A model generated the notes under the pieces. The model worked only from the letters and a program-made list of their open reading frames with translations. It searched no databases and was not told the origin of the DNA. The position numbers and the translations under genes are program-made. This document shows positions 15,257-27,513 of a DNA stretch of 64,000 bases, piece by piece. Within the stretch, counting starts at the first letter, position 1, and every line of letters starts with the position of its first letter. The stretch comes from Adineta ricciae (lineage: Eukaryota > Rotifera > Eurotatoria > Adinetida > Adinetidae): the NCBI GenBank assembly GCA_905250025.1, contig CAJNOJ010000038.1:372001-436000 (forward strand), given 5' to 3'.

Positions 15257-16011
15257 ATGCCACGTCCGGGTAAATCTTCGTATTCAGACGAAAAGCCACC
15301 ATGTTCGTTCAAAAAAAGCTTTATTTGTTTCGCTTACTCAGAAAAGCTTTCCTTACATTTAGATTCGTATATTGCTTTGACAGCAATGGCGATTCAACAA
15401 AGTCCAGACAAGATGTTGCCACTGAGTGACATTTATAAGGTGCGAGTGAGAGGAGAAAAATCAGATAAGAGACATAAGTGTTTTTTGTAGTTTATTACCG
15501 ACCGATTTCCATATTATCGAACGAATACACACAAGTGGCAGAATTCTTTACGACATAATCTATCGTTTAATGATTGTTTTATTAAAATTCCACGGCGAAT
15601 CGATCGACCTGGTAAAGGAAATTTGTGGGCGTTGCATAACAAGTAAATTCAAACGGATATTTGCTATTTTAATAAAGAGACTGTCATCCATTTAGATGTG
15701 GCGACATGTTCGAAAATGGAAGTTATCTCCGACGACGAAAGCGTTTTAAATTATTAAAGACATCCTATGGAGATAAGAAAAGCAATGAAAAAACTTATAC
15801 AGGTACATCCTCCAATCGACCACAGAGAAAATCATCGTTTTTCATTGATAATCTTCTCGGAAACGATACAAATACAAGTTATACATCATCGTCGTGCGAA
15901 ACAAATAGTCCAACATTGAAAAATCTCTTCTACTCAAACGACTGGAATGTTGTACAAAAATTAGCATTTTTCAGTGATATACATGGAAAGAAACAACAAC
16001 AGGTTTACTAG
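15257..16011 (+). CDS. FOXB: Forkhead transcription factor of the FoxB class
   Basis: Nuclear DNA-binding protein. Four exons: 15257-15302, 15363-15439, 15491-15642 and 15696-16011, giving 196 aa. The N-terminus [18 protein letters not shown] is almost diagnostic of FoxB, which uniquely begins with the forkhead box. The winged-helix domain continues with [60 protein letters not shown], and the FoxB-type [18 protein letters not shown]. After the domain, SFFIDNLLG resembles an eh1 motif (Groucho corepressor binding). The rest is Ser/Thr-rich and short. The protein is shorter than vertebrate FoxB1. An in-frame reading through the first intron (Cys-Ser-Phe-Lys...) is an artefact; splicing restores Tyr-Ser-Tyr. 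Confidence 0.95.
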
Positions 16012-18179
16012 TAAACGAAGAAATTTCATTCGTTTTCTAGTCTTTGACACATCATCAATTTTCTTCTATTAGATCATCTATGCTTCATTTGCGACTAATG
16101 ACTTTGTATTTTGTTCCCTACAAAACTCAAGTATATTTTTTTCTTTCTATTGATGACATTTGCCGTATGTGTATGTGTGTGTGTTTGTCTCTATATAATA
16201 ATTTAATGAAGTTGTCACAGAAATGGTCGAATTGTATGATGATAGATGAACAGACATTCGAATCACCTGAGAATATCATATGACAAGAATGATAATTGAG
16301 AAAGAATTCAAGCCCATATATATATCTCGATGTTTTCCTATGTGATTATTGCTATTGAAGGTATCATAGCGGATGAAATCAAAGAAAATGAAATTGTCTC
16401 TCAAGAGATCTTTAAAGAATAGCGATTCATTCGTCTATGCAATACGAAAGGTGACAATCAATCATATGTACCTATTTGAAAAGGACAATTTGTGTAAAAG
16501 AAGTTCGTTCTTTAATGAATTCTTCTAATGATTGAATGAACATTGATGAGAGTTAAAAACCTGAAGGTGTGAACAAGAGTAAGGTTAACGCTCTATTCAC
16601 CATCCACAGTTTTAAATAGCTCAAAAGCGAAAACGACGCATACAGACACAATTATGTTATTTGTAGAGATTCTCTTCGTTCAAAAAGACAAACCGTTTGC
16701 AATATCTTCGAAGTCAGAATGTGCAACGATTCTCTTCTTCTAAGCTTGTACAAAACAACAAAAATACTGCGAATATCTTTCTTTGTTCCTTTTGTCGTGA
16801 TCCTTTTACATCCCGCAGTGTCCTTCCCTGAATCCTCATCCGTCGAATTTCTAATACTACACTTACAATTCAGTTTAGCACAATTGTACAAATCCAATCA
16901 ATGTATGCAAAAGTATTCAGTAAAAGAAATCAATGAAATGCTCCAATTAATTCAATCGCTACAAAACAGATCGGGTCGTTCGTTTCAAAATATAAAGAAT
17001 TATCTGTGTAAGTGAACATGAACACATTATATGTTGAAAATCTTTTTTTAATTGACATCCGAGTGCTTGCAAAACGGTTTTCACCATAAAACTTTATGTT
17101 CTTTCTTTGTACGATACGTAAAACATTCCGGCAACGATTAGACAAACGAATAATCATATACATAAGCGATCATAACGGTAAATAACAATTATATTCTCAT
17201 AAAAATACTCCATTATATGGTTTTTGTCAATATTGGTATTGGTAAATTTTTTTGTCGAACGAGACGATCGTAAACCGAACGTAAGAAACGATACAACTCA
17301 CAAGGAATTGATGTCATATGGCGATTGATTATTCAAAATTAACATCAACCTTCCTGCATTCAATCAATATATTTATCTCAATTAGAAAAACATTACGATC
17401 GTATTAATGATAAGATCAAAATCGCCGTAAGATACAACTGTCTTTATGTGTTTGTCATCGTAATAAATTCGTCCGTATACATCTCCTAGTGACAAGTTTT
17501 TTCTCAAGAGAGAGAAGATGTCGGTAACCTTTTCGCATATGACCATCATTGAGGTCTGCGAATATCATGCTTTTCTCAATGACTATTTGTCTGATTAATT
17601 TTTTTCCGCATCACTAAGTTGCGCGTTACTTTTTAATAGCCCAAAACACGCTTTGTATCGAATTGTGAAAATTACTTTTTGATATCGATCAAAAAATCAT
17701 TACTTCTTGAAAAGATAATTGTATCAGTTTATCAAAAAAAAAACATTATTCAATCATATTATTCGCCAGTTATGAATAACCTTTCTCTTTCTTTTATCTA
17801 TGAAGCTATTCAAGGACTACCTTTGCATACATACATCTACATGGTTAATGTATATGGCAAAGGTGTTTCGTTTCGCCATTAAAGAATTCTCGGAATGATT
17901 CATCGTGTCAAAAAAAAAATATGTTAATAATTTTTCACCGTGATTTTTTTTTCTTATAGGAAAATCATCAAATAAAATATTTATTTTATTTAAAAAATTC
18001 TTTTTATAGTATATGCGTCACAGATGGCTTCCTATTGGTTGGAATGACAGAACCAATGGACGGCTTTGTTTTGTTAGAGAAAGGTGTGTGACTTATTATG
18101 GAAATTGAAAGGCAGCAGGTAAAACACTACCTGAACTATCAAGTATTGTTCACGTAGACGAATGTGCCTGTTTTGATAA
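16012..18179. other. Long intergenic region
   Basis: About 2.2 kb between FoxB and DENND1. Low G+C with several short ORFs, the longest at 16719-17015 (+, 98 aa, hydrophobic N-terminus), none with a recognised domain. Large flanks are common around developmental regulators; cis-elements for FoxB are plausible but none was identified. Confidence 0.4.
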
Positions 18180-21100
18180 ATGGCTTCGAGTTTTATCACA
18201 AAGGAAATCGAATCTCGCATCAGGTTTGAAATTCGATGCAGATCTATGCCGTTTTCACGAGCTGTTTTAGACAATCACCCGAACATCTTTTCGAAGTCTT
18301 TCTCGAAATCCATGAGCCGATCAATAAAGAACGTAAGTGTAACCATTATCAAAAATAAAACACGAACTTTACTTGATTTTAGCACCAGAAATCTTAGTCA
18401 AATATCCCGATGATTTCTCAGATCCGATTCTGAAAACAGCAGCTAATTTTGCATATCCATGTCAAATTCCGCCGTATGGAAAAGCGCAGCAATGGTTTTC
18501 TTTGACCGTTGGTTTCGTTCTAGTGATGATCAAAGTGAACATTTCACATTTGTCATTCTTGATTCAACAGGGACTTTATTCCGATTTGGTTATTGCCGTC
18601 GATCGAATCGCGAATCAACGTGTTTATGTTTAATCAGGTAGAAATATAACCAAAGATTCTCACCGAAGATAATATCAAAAACTTTCTTTTCTAGTTATTA
18701 TCCATGGTTTGAAATATTCTATAATATTCTTAACGATTTATCACAAATTATCAATTCGAAATCAGTAAAGTTCTTTTGTTTCTCTTTCTGTTAGAAATCG
18801 ATTTATTTTGTTTATTTCAAAGACTACAGAAGTGGAAACATTTCTCTCATCCTTATACAATCATAAACTATTGTCTTCTGAAGAATTTTACAATAACTCT
18901 TGCAGAGAAACCATTGAAATCACTAGTCTTTCAAATGTATGTATCAAATTTATACATAAGACAGTCGAAATAGTTGATTATATCCTTTAGATTTATACAT
19001 ACTCTCGACCTGATCTTCGTAAATTGCCTTCGACGTTATCAAATGTATGTATCTTCGCGAAACATTGATAGTAAATTATCAGATTTGTTGTAGCGTAATT
19101 TTTCGGTGTTATTTTCCTGTTTGGGGCCTGATAACATGTTACGTTTATTTTCACATTTACTTTTCGAGCGACGAATTTTATTCATATCATCGAAGTTGTT
19201 CCATCTAACTGGTCAGTTCGATGTCGAAACGAAAAAGAAAAAAAGAAATTTCTAACCGAAAGATTTCCTTTTGTCATTGATTAGCATGTGCTTGTGGATG
19301 TTTACATTTAATTAATCCAATGCATTGGTAAGAAAAACATTCACTCATTGAACAATACGAAACTTGTTTGTTCTCTTATTCAAGGCAAAACATATTCTTG
19401 CCAATTCTTCCCGAATCGATGACATGGACAGCGCAATGCTCAGCACCGTATATTATTGGAATTCACTCAAGTCTCTATTCGAAATTGAATCGCAATGAAC
19501 TAGGTGATGTCGTGATCGTCAATATCGACAATCGAACAATCGAGTCTCAATACAATGATCTGAATCTATTCCCAAAGCAATTAGTACGTCAGATGAGAAA
19601 AGATATTCAACAATCATCACAATTGGCTGGTGATCATTTAGCAAGAGTTTTCCTTCGAACAATGGCATTTGTAATCGGTAAAAGAAGCTTTTATTGTACG
19701 TATTTGATAAGTTAGCTTTGGTTTTGATTAAATAGGAAATTATGCAAGTGGATTTGTTGAGAAAAATGAGAAATTAGATTTTGATAGAGATGTTTATTTG
19801 AAACAATATCAAGGATCAGATTTATATAATTTTATGTCTTCAATCGTCAATACACAAATGTTTGAACAAGTAAAACTAAACATAACATCAAATGGAATTT
19901 GTCATTCGAATATTTAGCTTTCTCGGTATCGAACTCATGTTAAAATTACACATGAGACTGAAATGGATGAATTCGATATCGAAGTTAGAAATCTCGAACA
20001 ATCGAAACAAGTAAGTAAATCATTCATGTTCTATGTAAACGAACATTATTCGATATAATCTTTATTGAGTAGTCTCCTTTTGGTCTTTTTTTTATCAATT
20101 ATCCCTCAGGCATTGTATTGTTCGCATGATTTGATTGTTCTATCTCAGAAACAATACCCTATGAACTTACTACGGTTGTCTTATGAATTGTCTATTCATT
20201 TTAGACACGGGCCAATAAGAAAATCTACAAAATTCTAGAAAAGGTAAGTAATCTGTGTTCGAACTCTTTTCATTTCCCTTTGATGTCTTTGCTTGGAAAT
20301 ATATACATGAAAAAGAGTTTTCGTAGAATGTTAAAGACAGCACTCGACATTCGACTGTTACTTACACTTCCAATCGAAAAATTGTAATCGATGAAAGAAA
20401 TAAGGTATCACTTATCTCTAATGCTTCACTTCTTTAACCGCTCCTATTAATCGTACGAACTTTTGTATGTATAAAGACGAATGTTTTTGATTTAGGCAAC
20501 AAATCCTCTCATTGAACAAGTACAAAATAAAGCTGAAAGGTTACAAACGGCTGTAAGTGATAAACAACGAAAGAGAACTTGTTCGTAGCCGAATTCGTTT
20601 CTATTTAGATTAATAAAGCTGGACAAAAGGTTGTGAGTGAAGCATCAGCAGTGAAAACAAATTTGACTTCGTTTGATGTGAGTTGAGAGTGATGCATACG
20701 TCAAGTAACTTGCTTTTTTTGTTTGTAGATAAATGATGTTATCCGACGAAAAGTCGAGGAGTCCGTAAGTTTCAAATATTGACACATGTTTGCGATTCTT
20801 GCGATGATTTAGATCGAATCGAATCATCTCGCGCTTCCACAGGTAAATTTTCAAACGATTTCTGTTCTAGAAAATCGATTTCAATTGCTTTTCTTTTAGC
20901 CAAATCACTCCGGTACATTAACCTCTTCATCTTCACGTTCGACAACACCTGGACTAGATCCATCAAAAGCGAATTCCCTAATCGATTTTGATACTGACGA
21001 AGTACATCTCATCTGCTTCCTTCATCTTCAATCAATGTTCGTTCTGTTGTTTAGAATTTATTATTACCATCTCCCATCGTGTTAGATGTTGTTCAAGTAC

Positions 21101-21564
21101 CTTCAGCTCCCGAACCATCCCGTTTATCGCCAAAAATTGATTCGAAAATCAAACAATTACAGAGTGAACTTCAATATAAAGTTCAAATCTTCGATGGCAA
21201 ACGCATCAATCCTCGAGAAGAATATGGTGAAGAACAAACAGAGATCAAAACTCTTGTTCAACAATTCGACCCATTGAATGAATCGAGTGCAGTCCTATTT
21301 CGTTCGGATATCAATGCAGCTGATCGTCATCCATCACTCAATGAACATATTCCTACGAATTATGTGAATAATGTCCTGAGAAATATTCAATCAACGTATG
21401 GTACAAATACGCGAATGAATCCTAGAACTACTCATCCGGTGCAACACGCTTCTCACTCGTCATTAGCAGCAGATTTCGATCCATTGGTGGCACCAGAAGC
21501 TAGTCTCTATCCCTCTTTCCAATCAACGGAAACACATGGATCGAATTTAATTGATTTTAACTGA
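18180..21564 (+). CDS. DENND1: DENN-domain Rab35 GEF, DENND1/connecdenn family
   Basis: Guanine-nucleotide exchange factor for Rab35 acting at clathrin-coated and endosomal membranes. Multi-exon: first exons 18180-18223, 18271-18332 and from 18383; last exon ends at 21564. Joined exons 1-3 read ...IESRIRQSPEHLFEVFLEI, matching the start of DENND1A. KYPDDFSDP and the uDENN part follow. The cDENN/dDENN part includes APYIIGIHSSLYSKLNRNEL, VVIVNIDNRTIESQYNDLNL and GDHLARVFLR (about 19440-19660). The C-terminal third is Ser/Pro-rich and disordered, with two FDPL motifs (about 21269 and 21478) and acidic LIDF motifs, including the extreme C-terminus NLIDFN; these look like adaptor/clathrin-binding peptides. 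It lies only 222 bp upstream of the RUSC-like gene on the same strand. Paralogue assignment (A, B or C) is not possible by eye. Confidence 0.9.
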
Positions 21565-21786
21565 CTGCTGAGTTTTCTTTTTTGTTTATATTAAAGAGTA
21601 AAAAACCCTATTTTTTCGTCTGTTTATTCTCATACATTTCTCATCGTGGAATGATATTATTTTATTTGCGTATAGAAAAGAAAGACAATTTTTCTTTCTG
21701 TTTTAGACCCGTGGTCTCTGTTTCTTCTCATGACATTCCATTTTGCCATTCCGAACAATCATTAAGAATACGAACGAAATCCTACA

Positions 21787-24700
21787 ATGGATGATTCAAC
21801 AATTAACCCTTTATTACTTACCTCGTCTGCTCATCTGGAAAATGTTGAACAGTTGATAAGAAATCTCGAAAAACAAACACTCGATTTGGATAATTTCGAA
21901 GATATTTTAAGTAATCGTAATCGTCAAGAACTTATCACAAAATCTTTTACAGCTGTATCGTCCACCGCGATGGGCATCGATGATGCACCGGAAGATAATT
22001 TCCTCCTGAAAAGTATCTCCTTAACCAATACAGGCGAGCTATTAAACAATGAAAATTTATCAATGGATAGTCTTTTTAATCAACGTGATATTTTTGAAAA
22101 TGATGATGCGAAAAAACAGCAAACTCCACCAGTTGAACAAAGTTTATTGATGGATCAAGACGGTGGTTTTACATGGGATGATCAATATGATACACGCGCT
22201 AACTATCGATTAACATTTAGTACTGACAAAGCGCAACATATTGATCCGAAACTGGGCAAATCTCATAAACATAAACATCACCATCATCACCATCAACATC
22301 GGCATCGATCAACCGAGTAAGTGAATCTGTTTTCACAGAGAAACTTGCTTTTCCTATGTGTCATCTTAGTTTTCAAACTGCTTCGATGTTATCGGATGAT
22401 GGAATACCTTCAAATGTTGCCAATAACATGAATGATTGGTCAATGCGTTCTTCACTAAATGCCTTAGAGCAATCGATGGAACAAGAGGATCAAAAACCGA
22501 CACCAACAACTGGAATTGCTCATCAACAGACTGCATTTATTCGTTCCCAATCGCATCCAACATCATTTTCTCCTCAACAACAACTACCGACTAACACTGC
22601 GAGCAACACATCACCTAATTCTTCCACAACATCATCGTCATCGTCCGCATCTTGGAAACGCATGAAAGATAGTCAGCGAACAACATCAGGCATTGAAACG
22701 AAAGAAACTCGACCTCAGTCACCCTTGAGTTTGTATAAAATTTTCCAACAAAAATCCCAAAGTACTGCGGCCACATCCACAAATACACCACGCAGTGCAT
22801 TTCAATTCTATCGACAGCAAAGTGACTCAGTTGTTCCCAATGATCCGGATAATATGACCATATCAGGCGAAAGAATGATGCCAGAAAAGTCGAGAGCATC
22901 TTATCAACAAAAGCAAGTGCCACGTTTGGATCGTCCATCATCATCACAAGTTAATTCTGGCACAGATCAAGCTATTCAAACATCTATCTTCTTGGATTCT
23001 ACATCGAACAGTCAAATGAACAGTCGTTTTCAACCAACACCAACTATACGTATGTTATTCTCTGTCAATTGAAGAAATCGAACGTTCATTTTTTGCTTTC
23101 TAGCTCCTAAATCCGAATCATACGATTATCTGTCAACAAACACTGATTCACAATCTTCAAATCATTTGAATGTTCCTTCACGACCATCACCATTTCCTAA
23201 TTCATCGTCATCAATACATAAATCTCTTCCTGATCTTGCGTTTATTTCTCAATATTCAAAAGAATTACCTCGATCACGCACGGCATCTCCATCACCATTA
23301 TCTGCAAATACACCAGTACCATCTTCATCAACTACGAATCCAACGTACGCATCATCGTCTTCAACAGTTAGCCAACAAGAACCCGAAAGACCTCGAACAC
23401 TTAAAGCAATTAAACGATATAAGAACAGCAAACATTCAACAGAGCCATTAGGCGTTTTTTACAGTCCTCAATTACGCAAAACATTCGCTGCTGTACCAGC
23501 TTCCGCCGTCATCAATGGATCGAGTGAGGCACCAACAGTAATTAAAATGAAATTACCACCGCCTCAATCCTATCCGATCAAGCAACAGCAAGCATCAACT
23601 CTAAAATCTTGTCTCAAACACGGATCAAGAGCGAGTTCATGTGATATTCAAGCTATGTTACAAGACAGAAAATCACCAGCACCAACATTAGTTATACCGG
23701 AACCAGCCAGTAATCAAGTAAGAAATGCATATGCATTTAAAACCGTTTGTATCACTACAAATACCTTCTAGGATTCATCTCCATCATCAAAACGTCGCTC
23801 TTCCGAGGCTGATATGTTATCCAATCGTTCGAATAATCTCTGGCCATCCGACACGGTTACAACCGGTTCATCAAATGATTTGAATCACTACGTTCTACCA
23901 GATTACACCCATGGACGCCGTTCAGATCATGATTTGATGTTACTACAACAGAATCAAACGAAGAAAAGTGTTAGTTTTTCTGAAAACATTGCTAAGCATC
24001 TGATGTCGCCATGTAATCCAGCAATTAAATTTGACCCTGCACCGGAAATATTCGTCGATGACACTGATACAGCTGTCAATGATGAACTAGCCATGGCATT
24101 ACATGGAGATAAAGATTCGTTGGCGAGAAGACCAACAGCACGCTACGGAGAAATGCGTCGTTGTCAAAGTAAGTCTTTTCCTATGATCGCACAGAATTTT
24201 CAAAAAGTGATCGGATCTTTTCTCTTTGCAGCGGATATCATTGTCGTCGATCGCATTCATCACTTACATTCGTTTACTGAAAGTCCTCCAAATGAATTCA
24301 ACTTTCAAGAAACTGATAGTCTTGCACCTGATCCAGAGGATGAAGATGATCAAACAATCATGGAGAGAACTCATGTAAATATCATACCTGATACTAATGA
24401 ACCAACTCCTTCGACACCCGCCACTACTACAACTACCGTTGATGAAGCCAAGTCAATCGATGGAGCGATGACGGCATCTAATGATAAAGAAAATAAGACT
24501 CCTGAACAATCAATGATAATGAATGCATCAACAGTAACATTAGTGCCAACAAATGATCCAACTCTGAATGGTGTGTAAACAAGAGATCATTTAACAGCAA
24601 TTTTACCGTGTAAATTCTCTTTAGGTTTCATCGAAAGAACGGTCCTGATTGTCAAACGTGTATTTGAAATAAAACTATCGGGAAAAGTAAGAGTGAAGCA

Positions 24701-25984
24701 TGCTTGTAGACATTAACGTACGAAACAATTTTTATCCTTTTTAGTCATTTTTTCTTGCAAATGAAAGTAATTCTGGATTAGACAAATTATTAAAAGATGA
24801 CCTGTGCACACTTCTTCGAGATATTCTTGAACATGGTCTGAAGCCACAAGCAAAAGATGTTCCGTCAGCCAAACAGCTCAATATTTGGAAAATAGTTGAA
24901 ATCATTATTGATCAAGGTTAATAGTCAATAGACAACTTGAATCTAAGAAATACTATCTTTTTATTTGTTTGTAGGATCATCGCTTCAAGTGTTTCATGAA
25001 GTGAGAAAGATCGCTCAAAATGCGTCTCCCTATTGGCTGTATAAATTTCAAGCATTTATCTTTTCGTTATTAAAGTAAACCAATTTCATTCTTTTCCGAC
25101 GAAGTGTTAAACATGAACTCTGTTTCTCTTCTAGCAAAAATGAACTAATCAATTGGTTGTATCATTTTATGAAACAAAAGGAAATTCTCCAACGTTATTA
25201 TCAACCTCGTGAAGCTCTCATTCTCGTTGCGTCTGAATCAACCTTCAAGCTGTTTGATCGTATTATGGTTCAATTAGAAAAACTTTCTCCACTAGCATTT
25301 CGATTAGTTTATAAACCAGATCCTATCCCTCCTGAAGTTAATGAACAATTAAATACATCTATAATGACCATGAGCTCAACAAAAAATAGTGCACGAGATT
25401 GGGTTATGACAATATCAAGACGTGCTTCAAGAAATTTTACTCAACCTATTATTCAGCCAACATCACCAACAACAGCAGCAGCAGCAACAACAGCAACAAC
25501 AAATACTGCTACAAATTCTCAATCAAACGATAATTTTCGCTCAACCTTATCACGCAAAATCAATTCGTTATTCACAAAAACCAACACGGCACCAACACCG
25601 CAGCAACGAAAGACTTCTTCTGCAGTAACTGCAAAACTACCATCGTCGAAACCACAAACCACTGGAACAGCATCGCCAGCAACAGCTCGGCGACCACGTT
25701 TATCCAATGTATTTGCTAATGCATCAGCTGCAGCAACTACAAACAAACCCGTCATTGTCTCTGCTCCGAAATCGACAAATGGAGCTCGTACAGGTGCAAT
25801 GAGACGAGGTATGTCACCATCTGTAGTTATCGCTCCATCGCCACCGCCAACAGTGACTACGACTGGAACCACACCGTCCTCGACAACAACGGCTACATTC
25901 CAATCGAAAATTCCACGTCCATCTTTGAATGTTGATAAACCTAAATCGGCCCGGTATCGATCTACGGCAGTTCCGCCCAAATGA
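21787..25984 (+). CDS. RUSC: RUN-domain protein related to RUSC1/RUSC2, no SH3 seen
   Basis: Large, mostly disordered protein with one recognisable domain. Exons cover about 21787-22319, 22377 onward, 23103-23770, 23774-24168, 24233-24576, then several short exons and a final exon to 25984. The N-terminal two-thirds are Ser/Thr/Gln/Pro-rich with a His run (about 22265-22310). The RUN domain spans about 24625-25310, including LRDILEHGLKPQAKDVPS, KFQAFIFSLLNKNELINWL and YYQPREALILVA; GLKP plus FHAFI-like/LLN spacing matches RUSC1/2. After RUN, about 220 residues are Ala/Thr/Pro-rich and basic, ending VPPK. Vertebrate RUSC proteins end in an SH3 domain; I see none here before the stop. The likely role, by family, is trafficking adaptor. 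Confidence 0.8.
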
Positions 25985-26368
25985 ATGGTTTCTTTTTTCT
26001 ATTTCGAAAGATCTGAACCTATACAAAATATGTGATTGCTTTCTTTTTCATTTCTTTTTCTTCTGCTTTTTTTTTGCTTTTTTATTCATCATGATTCCAT
26101 ATTCTATCGTGCACATATTTAAAGTCCGAAGTTCGTGGGTTGCTATTCTTGTTTGTGTTATTCACTAAGCTGACTTAGTATCCGTGTTTGTCTATTTATA
26201 AGTACTCTAATTTTAATAATAACTTGATAAACCGATTCGATCTTGTTTTATTGAAGATAATGATGTCATAGAAGGATCAGCATTGCGTCATATTTGCGCA
26301 AGAAATATTTGTTTGGATAAATATATGACACTTCGACATCGTTCTTTCAGATTTAGTCAAGAACTATT
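25985..26368. other. Intergenic between RUSC-like and UBA-PTH2 genes
   Basis: About 380 bp with pyrimidine-rich runs at 26040-26085 (3' untranslated region) and a probable promoter downstream; no gene. Confidence 0.4.
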
Positions 26369-27324
26369 ATGGCAGAAGGGGGCCCACCAGCAGCTGCAGC
26401 AGCTTCTTCTTCTTACACAGGCGATGACGTTAATCAAGAATATTTCGCGAGTTTAATTGAGATGGGAATTCACCGGGATGAAGCTAGACAGGTTCTTTGT
26501 TCACAAATTTTGGTCCCTTCCCAACATATGATTTCTGTTTTTCAGGCGTTGAGACTTGTTAATAATCGAAGTTTGGAAGAAGCATTGGCTATTGTTTTAG
26601 GTGATCCATCCCTAATTCCTCCAAAATCTTCAACATCAACTAGTGGAGCGTGCATAGAACAAGCCACTGAAACACCTTACGAGTCGGTAGGTAGGATAGT
26701 TTTGCTCACCAAGCTTCTCTCGAATAAATAAAACGTCGACGGTCACTAATATTGTGAGAGTTTGCTCGTATACTAACATTGCTTAATTGTAGATATGCTT
26801 TATTTTTTGTTCAGAATGTAATACCAACGGATCCAGATACAACTGATGCAAACATGTTCACTTATAAAATGTTATTCGTTGTAAATGGCTCTCTTCCTAT
26901 GAGTTCAGGCAAACTTGCAGCGCAAGTGGCTCATTCTGCAATTGATTTATATCAACAGATTCTTAATCGACGTTTGATGGCTTTGAATTTTTGGAGTATA
27001 TCTGGACAAAAGAAAATTGTCGTTCGTGCGAATTCAGCAGAAGAATTATTGGATATTCAACAACGTGTGTCAGTTCATAAATCTGTTTTAACATCGATTA
27101 TTCATGATGCTGGCCGAACAGAGATAGCAAGTGGATCAATCACATGTCTCGGTATTTTCGGCACAAATGATCAATTAGATCCAATCACTGGTCACTTAAA
27201 ATTAATGACGGACTGTTTGAGATGTGGTGGAGGAAACAATCAACAACAGAAATCAAAGAAAAATAAGAAAGATGCAGAAGCAGCATCGAATTCAACACCA
27301 GATGACACATCGAACACATCATAA
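26369..27324 (+). CDS. UBA-domain peptidyl-tRNA hydrolase 2 (PTH2)
   Basis: Cleaves peptidyl-tRNA to recycle tRNA from stalled translation. Three exons, 26369-26491, 26546-26695 and 26815-27324, give 260 aa. Splicing the first intron restores a clear UBA domain: FASLIEMGIHRDEARQALRL followed by EEALAIVLGD. The C-terminal half is the PTH2 fold: YKMLFVVNGSLPMSSGKLAA, then QVAHSAIDLYQ, which carry the expected conserved Lys/Gly and Gln-x-x-His; later come DAGRTEIASGS and TCLGIFG. A Lys/Ser-rich acidic tail ends the protein. An Ala run opens it. Vertebrate PTRH2 has a membrane anchor instead of UBA; the UBA-PTH2 arrangement is known in some invertebrates and protists. UBA suggests binding to ubiquitin or a shuttle role (inference). 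Confidence 0.88.
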
Positions 27325-27513
27325 GATGTGAGAACTTCTTTCTTCCATATATTCATATTCACGACATAATCAAAAAATGATAACTACTTTGAAATAAACA
27401 ATAAATAGTAAACCGATCCTTCAAAGATGATGCAGTAAGATTGAATTTTATTTTTTTCCAAAATATCAAAAGCAAACGAGGACTGTTTACATCATTCATT
27501 ACTTTGTCACGGA

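Noticed and set aside
15300..15362. FoxB reading frame appears damaged after KPP (Cys-Ser-Phe-Lys-Lys instead of Tyr-Ser-Tyr)
   Set aside because: A 60-bp GT...AG intron at 15303-15362 removes the odd residues and restores the normal forkhead start.
16719..17015. 98-aa ORF with hydrophobic N-terminus downstream of FoxB
   Set aside because: No domain or splice context; an overlapping antisense ORF of similar length suggests chance.
25422..25628. Poly-Gln ORF within the RUSC-like gene
   Set aside because: Off-frame reading of a GCA/ACA-rich coding tract; the RUN-gene frame is the real one.
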